Part shown: in pieces, positions 23,270 through 35,500 of the stretch
Layout of the letters: the number at the start of each line of letters is the position of its first letter
Position numbering within the stretch: the stretch's first letter is position 1
Source: Bolinopsis microptera
Lineage: Eukaryota > Ctenophora > Tentaculata > Lobata > Bolinopsidae
Assembly: GCF_026151205.1 (NCBI RefSeq)
Contig: NC_087078.1
Coordinates: 16,507,118 to 16,571,117 of the forward strand
Direction of reading: 5' to 3'
DNA length: 64,000 nt
The notes under the pieces: generated by a model
The model's database searches: none
Told to the model about the DNA's origin: nothing
What the model saw: only the letters and a program-made list of their open reading frames with translations
Position numbers and translations under genes: made by a program

Positions 23270-26200
23270 CATGAGTAATATATATATACTCTCATTTTTT
23301 TAGAGCACACGTAATTTAAATGGCTAAACACAATTCAATAAAATTTGGCTCGATCCGATTATCCAAACTATCAAATAAATGCGAAAATGAACCTTCTTTT
23401 GAAAACAATGAACACAAATATGTTTCGATTTGACAAATTTCTCGAACCAGTGGTGGTAGTAAGTCATACCAGAACCAATTATTTCAATTGGGCACTCAGT
23501 GACTGAGCTATTAATGCCAACGTTTGCACACTGACTTTTGGCCCACCCTGTATATTTATAATATACCTACGGCTGGAAAAAATGTAACTGGATATCTGCC
23601 ACAATGCTGCTATTATTAAGGTTAAAGTAACATTTAGCACATAAAGAAGTCTGGTTTGCTAGGTTTTAATTGGTCGTATAATAACAAATAAAAATGAGTT
23701 AAGACTACAAAAACGGTCGATAGAACCTAATTATAATACCTGTATCGAGAACTCGACTTCAATGCACTGATAGCGTTGGTACTAACATTCTATCAAATTA
23801 TGTCATATCTTGAGACTTGATAGCTGCCTGAAACAGTTTTGAGTCAACATTATCGTGATATTCTAGAAATTGAAACCAATTCTCAACTTTAAAAAAGCAG
23901 GTTTCAATAAATGCCATAGAATTAAATTCTACCTTTTTAAATTTTAAGAATTTGTTGATTTATTAAAATTCTGTCTCAATTAATATATAAGGGTACATGC
24001 AATGTATTTCGACACGCACTGTAGACTCACTTATTGGATTCGTGCTAGATGCTGTGTACGTCACCCTCTTAACCACCTCTATGGCGAAGATGAGGATGGT
24101 AAGTGCAAGTACAGTAATGTGAGGAGAGGATGGGTATCATTTAGCACATTTTTGCTGTAGGTGTAAAGTAGCTCTTAGTCAAGGAGTATATAAATGACGG
24201 CACGACAAGGTTCTGCAACAGATCTCTGAACATGTTATCTTGTGAGCGCCGAGTGAACACTTATAAGAACAAGGCCAGCGATGTAAGACAGTATCATTGA
24301 CTTAGTCCATGCTGGGAGGAAAAAAGCAAGTACAGACGACCGAAAGGAGTCGTGGTTTGGGATCCTGAGTGGGTCTCGATATTGGATAGTGCTTTTATAT
24401 ATCGGACCTTATGATATTCTCAAGGTCACCAAGACGGCACAGTCTTATGGCGGGAGGTAACGGTACCATCTAAAGAGCAGATTGCTGAATCATACAAGTG
24501 ATTCAGCAGTCTTACAGCAGACTGAGATTCAAGCGAAAGAATTGTGCTGTTATAATTATGCGGTTAAAGTTCTAGCACCGGGAGTAGTTGTTCACGGTTT
24601 GGAGAGAGCTGAGTAGGCTAGTACGGGATAGAAGGGAAGAAGCAGCTCACTGTTCCAGATGGATCTACTTCTTATCAAGGAAGAAGGAGTGGTAGGTATA
24701 GTAAGGAAGATTGGAGCCTAAGAGTTAACTTAACATCTAGAGGTACCACAAACTTTATCTCGTCGCCAATTGCGAGCTTTAACGGGTTTCCTCAAGTGAC
24801 TCGATGGTTTAATTGTGACAAATCATGATACGAACTTTGATGAACCCATAATAGTATAGTGCAATAATACTATGATAGTATTCTCATAAGTTCTACCCTT
24901 GCAACCGAGTACAATGTACATACTAAGTGATATCAAGCTGCAATCTAAAATTTATTAATTGAATCTCAAAATAACTTCAAATTTTACCTAATAATTGCGA
25001 CATCGTTGGAAGTGAGAAATAAAATACATTAAATTTTAATCCAATTCTGCGAGAGAAGATTTGCCCAGACAGCTGACAAGAATGTATTACCATACTTCCT
25101 GTAAATGTGGTAGTTATTAGGTCATATCAAACTTGAAAATTATGTCAAAGTTTTTCTCAGTCTCTGGTGTCAATCACCAGTAGAGTGCCCAGCCGCACCA
25201 AAACAACCTGCGATTTTTACGTGGGAAACATCGTATAATACACATGCTATACACTCTAGTTTTATAGCAGCTACTGATATCATGCGGCAGTATTAATAAG
25301 CATACAAATTCAGCGCAAAAAATTGTAAAGACGACACAAATTCATGCGGGATGTTAATAAATGTGTCCATGTTGAACTCAAACTCCGACAGAATAATATT
25401 TCAAATCGGATATATTATAATTAATCAAATGGTATCTGCTCATGTTCCGTCTATATAAACTACAAAACTTAATAAATTAGTGAAGTTCTGAAACAAAGAT
25501 CACGACTAGGTTTTATCAAAATTGAAAAGAAAACCGATCGAAGTGCACTAGAGATATAGTTTAAGTTTAAAGGGTCATCATTACTAAAATCTCTTCCTAG
25601 CTCCTAGCAATCAAGTTGTTAATCCTAGTTCTACACCTAAACAAGTACAAAATTACAGCCTTACATTTTGAAATTTTTCGATATCCAGCTCAACATAAGA
25701 CTTCGATACCAATAATGCATAATGGGCACATACCGATGATCGGTGTTCGTAAATATTTGATTATTTATAGTATTGAAGTTTAAAATCTTCCTAATTATGT
25801 AAGAATAACAAAAGGAATCACGTACTAGTGTGCTGTTACGAAAAACAACTATTTAATAAAAATAAATTAACAGTATTCGAGTACAAAATTAAAAATACAA
25901 ACTCCAACATAATCGACAGACAAACTCAATAAATGAAGATTTCGTCGTGAAACGAGCTATATATACAGCTATAACGTAGCGCTCGACTCCAGTCTGAACC
26001 AAAATTAAGTCGCGTTCGTAGGAAATTGACCACCAGCTGCTGGTGGTTCGAATGTTGGTTTGCACACTACTGTGGTTGCGAGAAGCATTATTTGATGCGC
26101 GCGCTACCCAGTAGTGCATCGCGCTACAAACTGTGGTCGTACGTCGATTTTTTAATTCATAACATGGAAATGGGTAGCGCATGGTCGCGCGCGCAACAAT

Positions 26201-26400
26201 AAGGTCGCATTTGTGATTTCAATATTTTACATGACGTACGCGTAACGCGCGGACGCAAGCGCGACTAGCAGCGCCAAACGGGATAGAAAATAGCGCGGCT
26301 CTATTCAACGTGGTCCCATCGTGCTTCCTAAAAAGGCCTCTGACAGTTGAAACCAACTTGAATCGATGTATTTTTGAACGCTGATTCCGAATTACATGGG
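23270..26400. other. AT-rich stretch, nothing recognised
   Basis: About 3.1 kb of low-complexity AT-rich sequence. Both strands are dense with stop codons and no exon with conserved motifs is visible. A short imperfect hairpin around TGATTCAGCA lies near 24485-24512. Confidence 0.5.
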
Positions 26401-27134
26401 GACCCCAGGCTATTATGTTCATTGATACTTGACATACGTTGCATGCCACTTTTCGCGCGCGAAGCGCGCGCCGCCGAAGGCGGAAAAAGGGGCATACCAT
26501 GAAGGGAATCGGACTTTTCAGAGGGACGCATATTCTGCGTCCCTATTATCCTATTTGACCAAATATGGGAGTAATTGACTGAGATGGCGCGCGCGCGCGC
26601 CACCAAAACAGTTAAATGCATTGTTTTTAGCCAAGTTGCAATATTTGTGAGTTTACTTGGTATCTTTGTAGTATTTTTATTATCTAAACGACTATATTAA
26701 GTCATTAGAACCTTCATGCAAACAAAAATTGAAATGTTTCAATATTTCTGTAAACTGAAAACTTGTAATTTTGTTCCAAACTGCTTAATTTTTGTACGGC
26801 GCTACTAATTCATGAAAAACGCGCTATATTTATATTTCGCATTGGATATATAGATGACCAATGATATCGTGGTATTAAAGTCATGTGACACCGCGATGAG
26901 CTAGCTGGCGTCTAGCTGCATACGATCATATCTATGCTGTCTCCTTTGTCCTTTTTATCACTCGATAGCGATAACTCTTTACACATGCTTCTTTGTACAA
27001 CCTGTTGTTCAATTTGTTTAACATCTCTCTGGTTATTGCAAACCACTTCGATCCCCAAATTTATACATCTAACCATCTCTCTGGTTGCTTCCATCTCGTT
27101 AAAGCCAAGGCTCGACCGGGACCGCTTTTTTGGG

Positions 27135-27285
27135 GCTAATATTAAATACTAGTGGACTCTATGCAGCTCTTCCAGCACCCCTAATTTTACTGATCTGGAT
27201 GTCACATTTTATTGAGCCAGTACAGGCTAATATTAAATACTAGTGGACTCTATAATGCAGCTCTTCCAGCACCCCTAATCCGCCA
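27135..27285 (+). repeat. Direct repeat of ~50 bp
   Basis: A unit starting GGCTAATATTAAATACTAGT and ending CTTCCAGCACCCCTAAT occurs at about 27135 and 27228. The second copy carries a 2-3-base insertion. Confidence 0.8.
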
Positions 27286-27372
27286 GGAAAATAAGAAAAT
27301 TTTTCGCGCGAACTTGCAAATTTACTTACGCCGCGCAGAGGTGTTCCTTCATGGTGTATCCATAATATCTCT

Positions 27373-27427
27373 GATATTTGGATACGAAACATGTATCAAA
27401 TTGATACATGTTTCGTATCCAAATATC
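27373..27427. repeat. Perfect 26-bp-arm hairpin
   Basis: Arms of 26 bp (left arm starting GATATTTGGATACGAAACAT) around a 3-base AAT loop, with no mismatch. It sits just inside the inverted repeat ending at 27478. Confidence 0.85.
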
Positions 27428-27679
27428 ATCGGCGGCGCGCGCTTCGCGCGCGAAAAGTGGCATGCAACGTATGTCAATATGTTCATAAGCGTACATACTC
27501 ATAGAGAGGAGCGAGCAATAGGCTAGCAAGCTAGGTAACACATTTCCCCCATAGTTCTATCACTATATAAACTCCAATATCCACCAAAGTTTCTTTAGTC
27601 CAATCGGAAGGTCTTTACAAATTTTCAAAATGATCCCATCCGGGTATGTCGACGTGCGGAATAATATTGACCATTGTTA

Positions 27680-28680
27680 ATGGTCTGGCCCGGCGCGCGC
27701 TACTTCGTAGCACTTGCCGTCTAACTAGGGGGTGCACCATAAAAATAAACTTGCTCGGATTTTAAAAATTTTTGTACCATTGTTTTCTAGAGACTGTGAG
27801 AATTTTCACAATACCAAATTTGTCATACATTTTTGGAAAGATCAGTGAGTTTCGCCTAGGTGCCACATTTGATGGTGCGCGGCTTTTGGAGCAAAATTAG
27901 CTGTAAAAGTCGCGTAATTTGACCAAATTTGACCAAATTCGTTGATTTTTGTCGTATTATTTGGATTTATCTTCAGTTCCTTGAATAAGATCATTCTGAA
28001 AATTGGCGACGACCTTCCAATAGGGCTTTCACAACTGTCCGAAAAATTTGGTGGATATCGGAGTTGATATAGTGATCAAAATGGGGCAAAATACGCTGCT
28101 TTCAGCTGTAACATAATGTCTGATGGTTGGATATGCTTTAAACTTTTCGGACACTTTCCTTGTAAGTCTATGAGTAAGCTTACCAATTTTTGTTGCAATC
28201 AGAGGTCGGGAAGGATACTTAATATCTATTTGTTTGAAGAAAATTGTGCTGGCCGAAATTAGCGCTAAAAAACCATCCTACAGTCGGCACGCGCGGCTCA
28301 CTGTCGATGGCGCACTACCTAGTCTAACATTTCGAGAAGAAAGCGGCGCGCGCTACTTCGAAGAAATTTAGACGAGTAACATCCGTCAAGGAATAATAGT
28401 AATACGAAGAAAATCGATGAATTTCGTCAAATTAAGCGACTTTTACACTACACTTTGCATGACTTGTCCATTGTTAATCACTTAATTGTTAATGGACTGA
28501 CCTTGACACACGCTGTAACCCCTTTTGAGCGCGCGCCGGCGTGCACGAGAGGTATACAACGTGTAACAAGACTGACCGGGCGTGCGTTACTTCGAAGTTT
28601 CGTTCATATCTCGAGAAAAAAGCGGTACGCGCGCGCTACTTCGAAGAAATTTTGAAGAGTATCATCCGTCAAAGCCTTGT
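27680..28680. repeat. Dispersed CG-rich repeat islands
   Basis: Copies of GGCGCGCGCTACTTCG occur at about 27692, 28344 and 28623. The last two share the following AAGAAATTT and CATCCGTCAA, so they are diverged direct repeats. No coding sequence is seen between them; a related GCGCGCTACG patch is at about 31245. Confidence 0.5.
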
Positions 28681-28883
28681 TTCACGTCACGATACCTGAT
28701 TTTTGTTAAATCGGCCATTTCGTGGCTGAATTGTGAATGGCCACATTGATCAAGTTTAAAACAGATATTACGCATAGATTTTATCAGCTCCTCAAACCGC
28801 GATACTTATACTATTACATTGATGAATAATTCATATAGTCAAACAAAAAACATGACGACTTTCGGACGGTATAATTATAATTA

Positions 28884-29787
28884 TCAGACCCCTGAAATTG
28901 TCAACAGCTCCATAAACTTTGCTACGACTTCCCGCGGCTGTTTCGCAGACAGGGTTTCGGCAACATCGGACAACACATTGGTATCACTTGAATCGTTATC
29001 AGTTTCTATTACCCAGCGATGAGAGTTTATGGTCTTCTTGGCTATGTCACTGAGCGGCAGTTCCGCCTTAGGTTCAGCCACTGCAGCGTCCTTATACAGT
29101 TCCTCCAACCTGTAGCTTAACTTGGAGAGTAGCTTGCTCGAGAACAGGTGAGTCGATCTTTTTCCCTCGTAAAATGTAACGATAAGTCTGATATTCTCAG
29201 CTTGTACCGGATCAGGTGAGTCGACAAATGAGGTAAAAGTTTTGTGTAAAGTGGTGTAGAAGGGCAGATATTGAGCTCGTTCCTCCAACAAGCAGCTCAA
29301 CAACTGCTCAGTACAGAACTCCACTCCTGAAGAAGAGCTCTGAGCGGCACAAAACTTCTCAGCGAACAATAAAATACTTTCATCTTTAGAGAAGGTTTTA
29401 ATGGTATCAATGATGGGCGTGGTAAACCTATCCCCCCGGCCCAATGTGTTGATCTTTCCCTCAGGATCATCTTTATACTCAAGAAATCCAGCCCGTTTTT
29501 TGACGTATAGGAATCCTTTCTTTAAAGTTTCCACATCACTCACTGTTATTGGCCAGTAACGCTCCCCAATGACTGATAAACTCTTGATGGTATCAAATTC
29601 AGGCAGCATTACAGGGGTAAAGACAGAGCGGGAGATATCATTATATTGGTCCATTAAATCAGGAGAGCATTTCCTCGCATCACGTGACAGGTCAGTGATG
29701 TCACGTGGTACACAGTCGGGCGAGGTGGTGATAGTCACTGGAACGTAACAGGGAGTGTTTGTGTGCTCGTCAACTGTTATCAGCAAT
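28884..29787 (-). CDS. ANAPC1: ANAPC1 terminal exon
   Basis: A 904-bp last exon after acceptor CACCTAG. It encodes [38 protein letters not shown] and [19 protein letters not shown], all matching the APC1 C-terminal third in order. The very end ([18 protein letters not shown], stop) is diverged and lacks the family's VYHSVPAP-like segment in recognisable form. Confidence 0.93.
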
Positions 29788-32492
29788 CTAGGTGACATTA
29801 ATATTATTGGAACAAATGTAAATATCATTTTCTGTGAAAATATTCCAAGATATATAATATGGGAGATGTGTCTATACTCTATAGTAAACAATTCTGTCAC
29901 ATCTGTGTCTTTAATGCTAAACATATGGTTTGGTAGTGTCCAGTTAGATTTAAAGCACGTAATCATATCAAAACTAGGACACAGCATTGTTGACACACTT
30001 TGTAAAGATTAAATTCAGCTGAAAACTGCAAATCCACCACATGTAGATTAATACACCGAAAAATAGAATGTTGAGATTAATAACCCAACTTACCTAGGTT
30101 GAGCTGCAATGACCCAGAGGTGCCTGAAAGCCTGCAGGTGGTACGTGTTGTCGTCTTGACAAGTTTGGAAGATTGGGTACAAGCTGAGAAACAGGGCCGC
30201 TACAGACTCATTATCGCGCTTCAGAGTGTATCTGGGAATTGTAGGGTAAAGTCATACAGAACTCAGAATGGCAACTCGGTAATGTAGCTACGCACGGTTA
30301 AGGCACGGTTAAGGCACGGTTAAGGCACAGTTAAGGCATAAGGGTTACATAAGGCACGGTTGAGGCACGGTCACTTAAGGCACGGTTAACGCACGGTTAA
30401 CGCACGGTTGGGGAAATATAACCTATAAACATACAAGTGGTTAACTAAGGCACGGTTAAGGCACGGTTAGGGAACAAAGCTGAGGTAATACCTCAGCTTT
30501 GTTCCCTAACCGTGAGGTATGGCATAGTGAATAAACAGCTGCTCAACGAGATAAAGTTTGCATGTATTGATAGGTGTGCGGGTGGTGTCATCATGCAGCA
30601 AGCCAGCAAGGGTGGGTGATGTGATCTGAGCTACTGGTACATGACTGCGAAGTAGGTTGTGCAGATCACCTCGCTCAAATAAATAGTTGTGCAGATGTGA
30701 ACTCGAAGAAAATGTCCGTCTAGTGAGTACATAATTAGTAAGCATGAATCCCGGGATTCTTGCTTAGGAGATGTTAACTTAATTTGAAGAGCCTAGTTAC
30801 TTGAAGAGATCGTTAATCGAAATAAGGATTTCAAATAAAGGATGGTCACACGAAGCAGGGCTGTTGCTTTAAAATTATAATATTTATAGCGGGAACCGCA
30901 CTGTAAAATTTACAGATCGTCACATTCAGATCATGTGCCTTAGTTAACCGTGCGTTAACCGTGCCTTAAGCGACCATAATGGTTGCTTATGGGCAGTTTG
31001 TGCGTTAACCGTGCCCTAAGTGACCGTGCCTCAACCGTGCCTTATGTAACCATTGTGCCTTAACCGTGCCTTAACCGTGCCTTGACCGTGCGTAGCTACA
31101 TTACCGAATTGCCTTAGAAAGACCCGAAGGCCACCCATAGGGGCTTTTGGACAGTATACAAAATGAATTTTAAACAAAATAAAGTGGTTATCCCTGGAAT
31201 TGAATTGACGGTGACCTGTCCCTATTTACAATTAAAGCGAGACCCGCGCGCTACGCTGCCTTGAAAGGACTTTCAGTCCTGCGAGCTCAAGATATACTCA
31301 AGATATAAAGTTCATTAGATGCTACTTTCTCTAGATGAGGTAAGATAAAGAGCAATTTATATCGATGTTTACTTCAAGTTTGAGGAAAATGTTCTCATCC
31401 TACCTGCCACCACCAAGAAAGAGAAGTCCGAGGGACATGTGAATGCCCATGTGACATCCGTACGTGACAAAGTTGTGACCGTACGTGTTTACTGGGACTA
31501 TTCTCTTCCTCAACTTTCTTATAAGTCTCATTAGCTCTAGGTTCCCTGGCAATTAAGTAAAATCAAGTGATAAGTTCACCTGGGTAACTCTACATACATA
31601 CCTAAGATTAATACGAAAAAGATATTACGGCACTATTGTCGTATCTTGCATTTTACAATATCTCCCTATTTGAAATTAACCTAAATATTCAACACGAACA
31701 GATGCGGTTTATATCAGTGAAAGAAGTTACCTGTTCCAGCCATGACAATGGAGGCAGAGACAAGGAGGCAAACCAAACACATCTCTGTCAGATCTTTAGA
31801 GAAACCAGCAAAGTCACGAGGATGCCTGGAAATGTGAAAGTTGTGGGGAAAAAATGAGGAAAATATGTGGGAAATATGATAGTTGTGGGATCTGAGTAAA
31901 CTATATTACGTAATATTTATATCTCTGCAGTCTAGAAACGTATCTAGAAACATGTCAATAAAACTTCAGGACTATTTAATAATATTTTTTTGGGAATCTA
32001 CTTAAATATTAACGAGAAGGAAAAGCTGTTTATAAACCTGCTGATGTGGTGCGTGGTGTAAAGGTAGAACATGATTGTCTTAAAAGCGGCTTTATTAGCT
32101 GTACCTGCAAATCTCAACGCTAGAGCGAAACATCCTCCTGAAATTAGTTGTAGTGTCAAAACGGTTATATACTACTAGAGATCATGAAAGGTTCTTGTAA
32201 CAAACTTTACATCCTTCAAACTATTCTGCAATAAATACTAACCAGCTAGAATAGTCAGAGTGCAAGGAAATGCTGTCTCCGGGTCAACTTTCAGTGAAAT
32301 TCCAGAGGAGTCTTCTGAAACTCCTGTCAGTACTTCCAGACAATCCAATAACACCTGAATGTAGGTAATAAATAGTTAAGAGACAGACAGAGAGACAGAG
32401 AGACAGACAGAGAGACAGACAGAGAGACAGACAGAGAGACAGACAGAGAGACAGACAGAGAGACAGACAGAGAGACAGAGAGACAGAGAGAC

Positions 32493-32565
<73 letters not shown>

Positions 32566-35500
32566 GTATACATACATTAGACATACATTAGACAGACATT
32601 ATACATATATTAGACAGACATTAGACAGACATTATACATATATTAGACAGACATTAGACATACATTAGACAGACATTATACATATATTAGACAGACATTA
32701 GACATACATTAGACAGACAGACAGTACCTCGGGAACTTGAGAGTTGATCCAGTCGGTTGTTGGTAAGATCTCGTCCCACATGATAAGCCCATAACACACT
32801 GACCTGAGGAGCAGCATGTCCGGCCTGACACCCTCCAGTAGAAACTCTGTGTGGGGAGCTGCTAGAGTCCGGGCTATGTTCTGGTTACCTGTAATCAAAT
32901 AGCGTCATTACACCAGTACATCACACCTGTAACATTACATCAGTATCATTGGTACCGCGACAATTGACCCCCCGACAATTAACCCCCCGACAATTGACCC
33001 CCCGACAATTGACCCCTATGTAATTACACTGGGGTCAATTGTCGCGAAATCTAGGGCTGAGTACGACAATTGACCCCCCGACAATTGACCCCCCATGTAA
33101 TTACACTGGGGTCAATTGATCGGGTTAGGGTCAGGGTCCTGGATCAGGATCCTGGGTCAGGGTCCCCGGTCCTGGGTCAGGGTTAGGGTTAGGGTTAGGG
33201 TTAGGGTTAGGGTTAGGGTCCTGGGTCAGGGTCAGGGTCAGGATTAGGGTTCAAAGGCACATATTAGGTGCGGTAAAAAAATCGAAATTATGCGGTACCG
33301 CACCCGACTATAAAGGTAAAATGTGCGGTAATGTGCGGTAAATTTTTACCAATTATGCGGCAAATGTGCGACGATTTTTTCGAAATTTGTGCAGGAATTG
33401 TGCGGTTTTCTTTTGCATTTTCTGAAGGACTTTGGAAATTCTAAACGTATAACCGCCGCTCTTATCAAAAATAGGTCTGTTTATGTGTTACTGAGGGTGT
33501 AGTTCTTTACTAAGACCATGATTGAACCTATATTGAGATTCAGTTATCTGAGAACAGTGACTTGATCTGGTAGAGATCAGGAGACAGTTATTTGAAGACG
33601 CCTCTTGATAGAGTCGATCAGATCCCATGCGTGATCGCAAATATGTGACACGCTTGTAGGCATTGATCGTCAGTACTTGTAAACCATTTGATCCCAGATC
33701 CATTAAGCCCACCATAAAGCCAACGCTACAACGAATAGAGCTCACTACCCGATAAAAAGGGATGCAGGTATGATCCAAGTACGGTAACGACGAAGGTTCC
33801 ATAACGGCCTGGGTCACGGTCCCGAAAGGGCCTGGGTCATGGTCCCGAAAGGGCCTGGGTCACGTGGTAACCGGGTCACGTGGCCTAGGCATGAGTTCCA
33901 AAAGGGCCTGGGTCACGGTCCCGGAAGGGCCTGGGTCAGGGTCCCGAAAGGGCCTGGGTCACGGTCCCGAAAGGGCCTGGGTCAGGGTCCCGAAACGGCC
34001 TGGGTCACGTGGCCTAGGTATGAGTTCCAGGGTTAGGGTTAGGGTTAGGGTTAGGGTTAGGGTTAGGGTTAGGGTTAGGGTTAGGGTTAGGGTTAGGGTT
34101 AGGGTCAGTGTCCTGGGTCAGGGTCAGGGTTAGGGTTAGGGTCAGGGTTAGGGTTAGGGTTAGGGTTAGGGTTAGGGTTAGGGTCAGGGTTAGGGTTAGG
34201 GTTAGGGTTAGGGTTAGGGTTAGGGTTAGGGTTAGGGTTAGGGTTCTGGGTCAGGGTCAGGGTCCTGGGTCCTGGGTCCTGGGTCCTGGGTCCTGGGTCC
34301 TGGGTCAAGGTCAGCCGGGGGTCAATTGTCGGGGGGTAAATTGTCGGGGGGTAAATTGTCGGGGGTCAATTGTCGGGGGGTTAATTGTCGGGGGGTCAAT
34401 TGTCGGGGGGTCAATTGTCGGGGGGTCAATTGTCGGGGGGTCAATTGTCGCCCACCCAGTATCATTACACCTGTAACATTACACCTGTAACATTACACCA
34501 GTATCATAACACCAGTATCATTGCACCAGTAACATTACACCTGTATCATTACACCAGTATCATAACACCAGTAACATTACACCAGCATCATTACACCAGT
34601 AACATTACACCAGTATCATAACACCAGTATCATAACACCAGTATCATTACATCAGTATCCCTTAAAAGCTCATTACACCCATCTCAAATTTTTATTGAAG
34701 ATAATCGAATATCGTTATACACATGTGTATTTGTATCCAACTCGTATTAAAATTCAAAACAGAAAGATTTTAAGAGAATAACCTGTTTTGAGGAAGGTCA
34801 GTCCGAGGGCAACAGTAGCTCCAATAGAACTAACACTAGTGTTAATCATGTTACCCTCCCATATTCTGAAGCTGGGTGGTACCACGGAAGAGGATTCTTC
34901 CTTCTTTCCTCCGTTAATGTACTTGTATAACCTGTAGAATATGTATTCCTATATTTTGTTCTAAATTTTGTATTATGAATCTGCTGCAGGTAAAATTGTT
35001 GGGTCAATTACAAATAGTAAATGATTGTACAACAATTTAATTACCCTTTATTGGAGGTTTCACGACAAAGATACTTTCACCAAACCCTATTTAGCTACAA
35101 AAGGGAGCATCATAGATAAAAGAAAACAACAGCAAATTATATGAGCATTAATTTTAATAAACAGAATACGTTTTGAAAACATCTATTTGAGTACCGATTA
35201 TGAAGACAAAGAATAGCAGGACCCAGCAGCAAACAATGAACTAACCTGTCAGATAGTTTGAGATCATCAAGTCCAGGCAGGTTCTCATTTCCCATGCCGA
35301 GCAAGACCAATCCTAAACTGAAACCACATGCTAACGAGTATCCTTCTCTGTCCTCCGAGTTGTCCATTTCCGGTCCTAATCACAGTATAAATAATAATTA
35401 AAAACAGTGATTACTCCCCAGTCCCCAAAATAACCGGGAGTTGACAACCAGCAGCCGAGAATATACAGCTAACTTACCAAGGCGGCAAGGCTAACCAAGT

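Larger units (their letters stand above)
26427..27478. repeat. Inverted repeat pair with CG-rich tips
   Basis: The left arm, about 26427-26476, contains TTGACATACGTTGCATGCCA followed by a run of CG dinucleotides. It recurs inverted at about 27429-27478. The ~1-kb interval has no open frame with recognisable content, so it may be a non-autonomous transposon. Confidence 0.55.
32951..34459. mobile_element. Inverted-repeat element carrying TTAGGG arrays and an inner element
   Basis: Left end GGTACCGCGACAATTGACCC, right end GGGTCAATTGTCGCCCACC, with multiple GACAATTGACCCCCC units at both ends. AGTATCATT flanks both sides, but the flanking DNA is itself a minisatellite containing that word. The interior holds telomere-like repeats and a partial copy of the hAT-like element at 33249. 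A shorter relative is at 43405-44097. Confidence 0.75.

Noticed and set aside
30506-30745. 79-residue minus-strand frame within the 30270 element, ending [10 protein letters not shown]
   Set aside because: It faintly recalls an APC1 C-terminal segment (LVYHSVPAP), but the match is too short and it lies in a transposon between two well-placed exons; a captured fragment is possible but unsupported.
32284-32584. Open frames of LSVCLSVC-type repeats
   Set aside because: They are translations of the GACA/GACAGA microsatellite; open in several frames at once.
33488-33817. Identical 109-residue frames at 33488 and 38039
   Set aside because: Identity follows from two recent copies of a non-autonomous element; no domain, and the element has no other coding signs.
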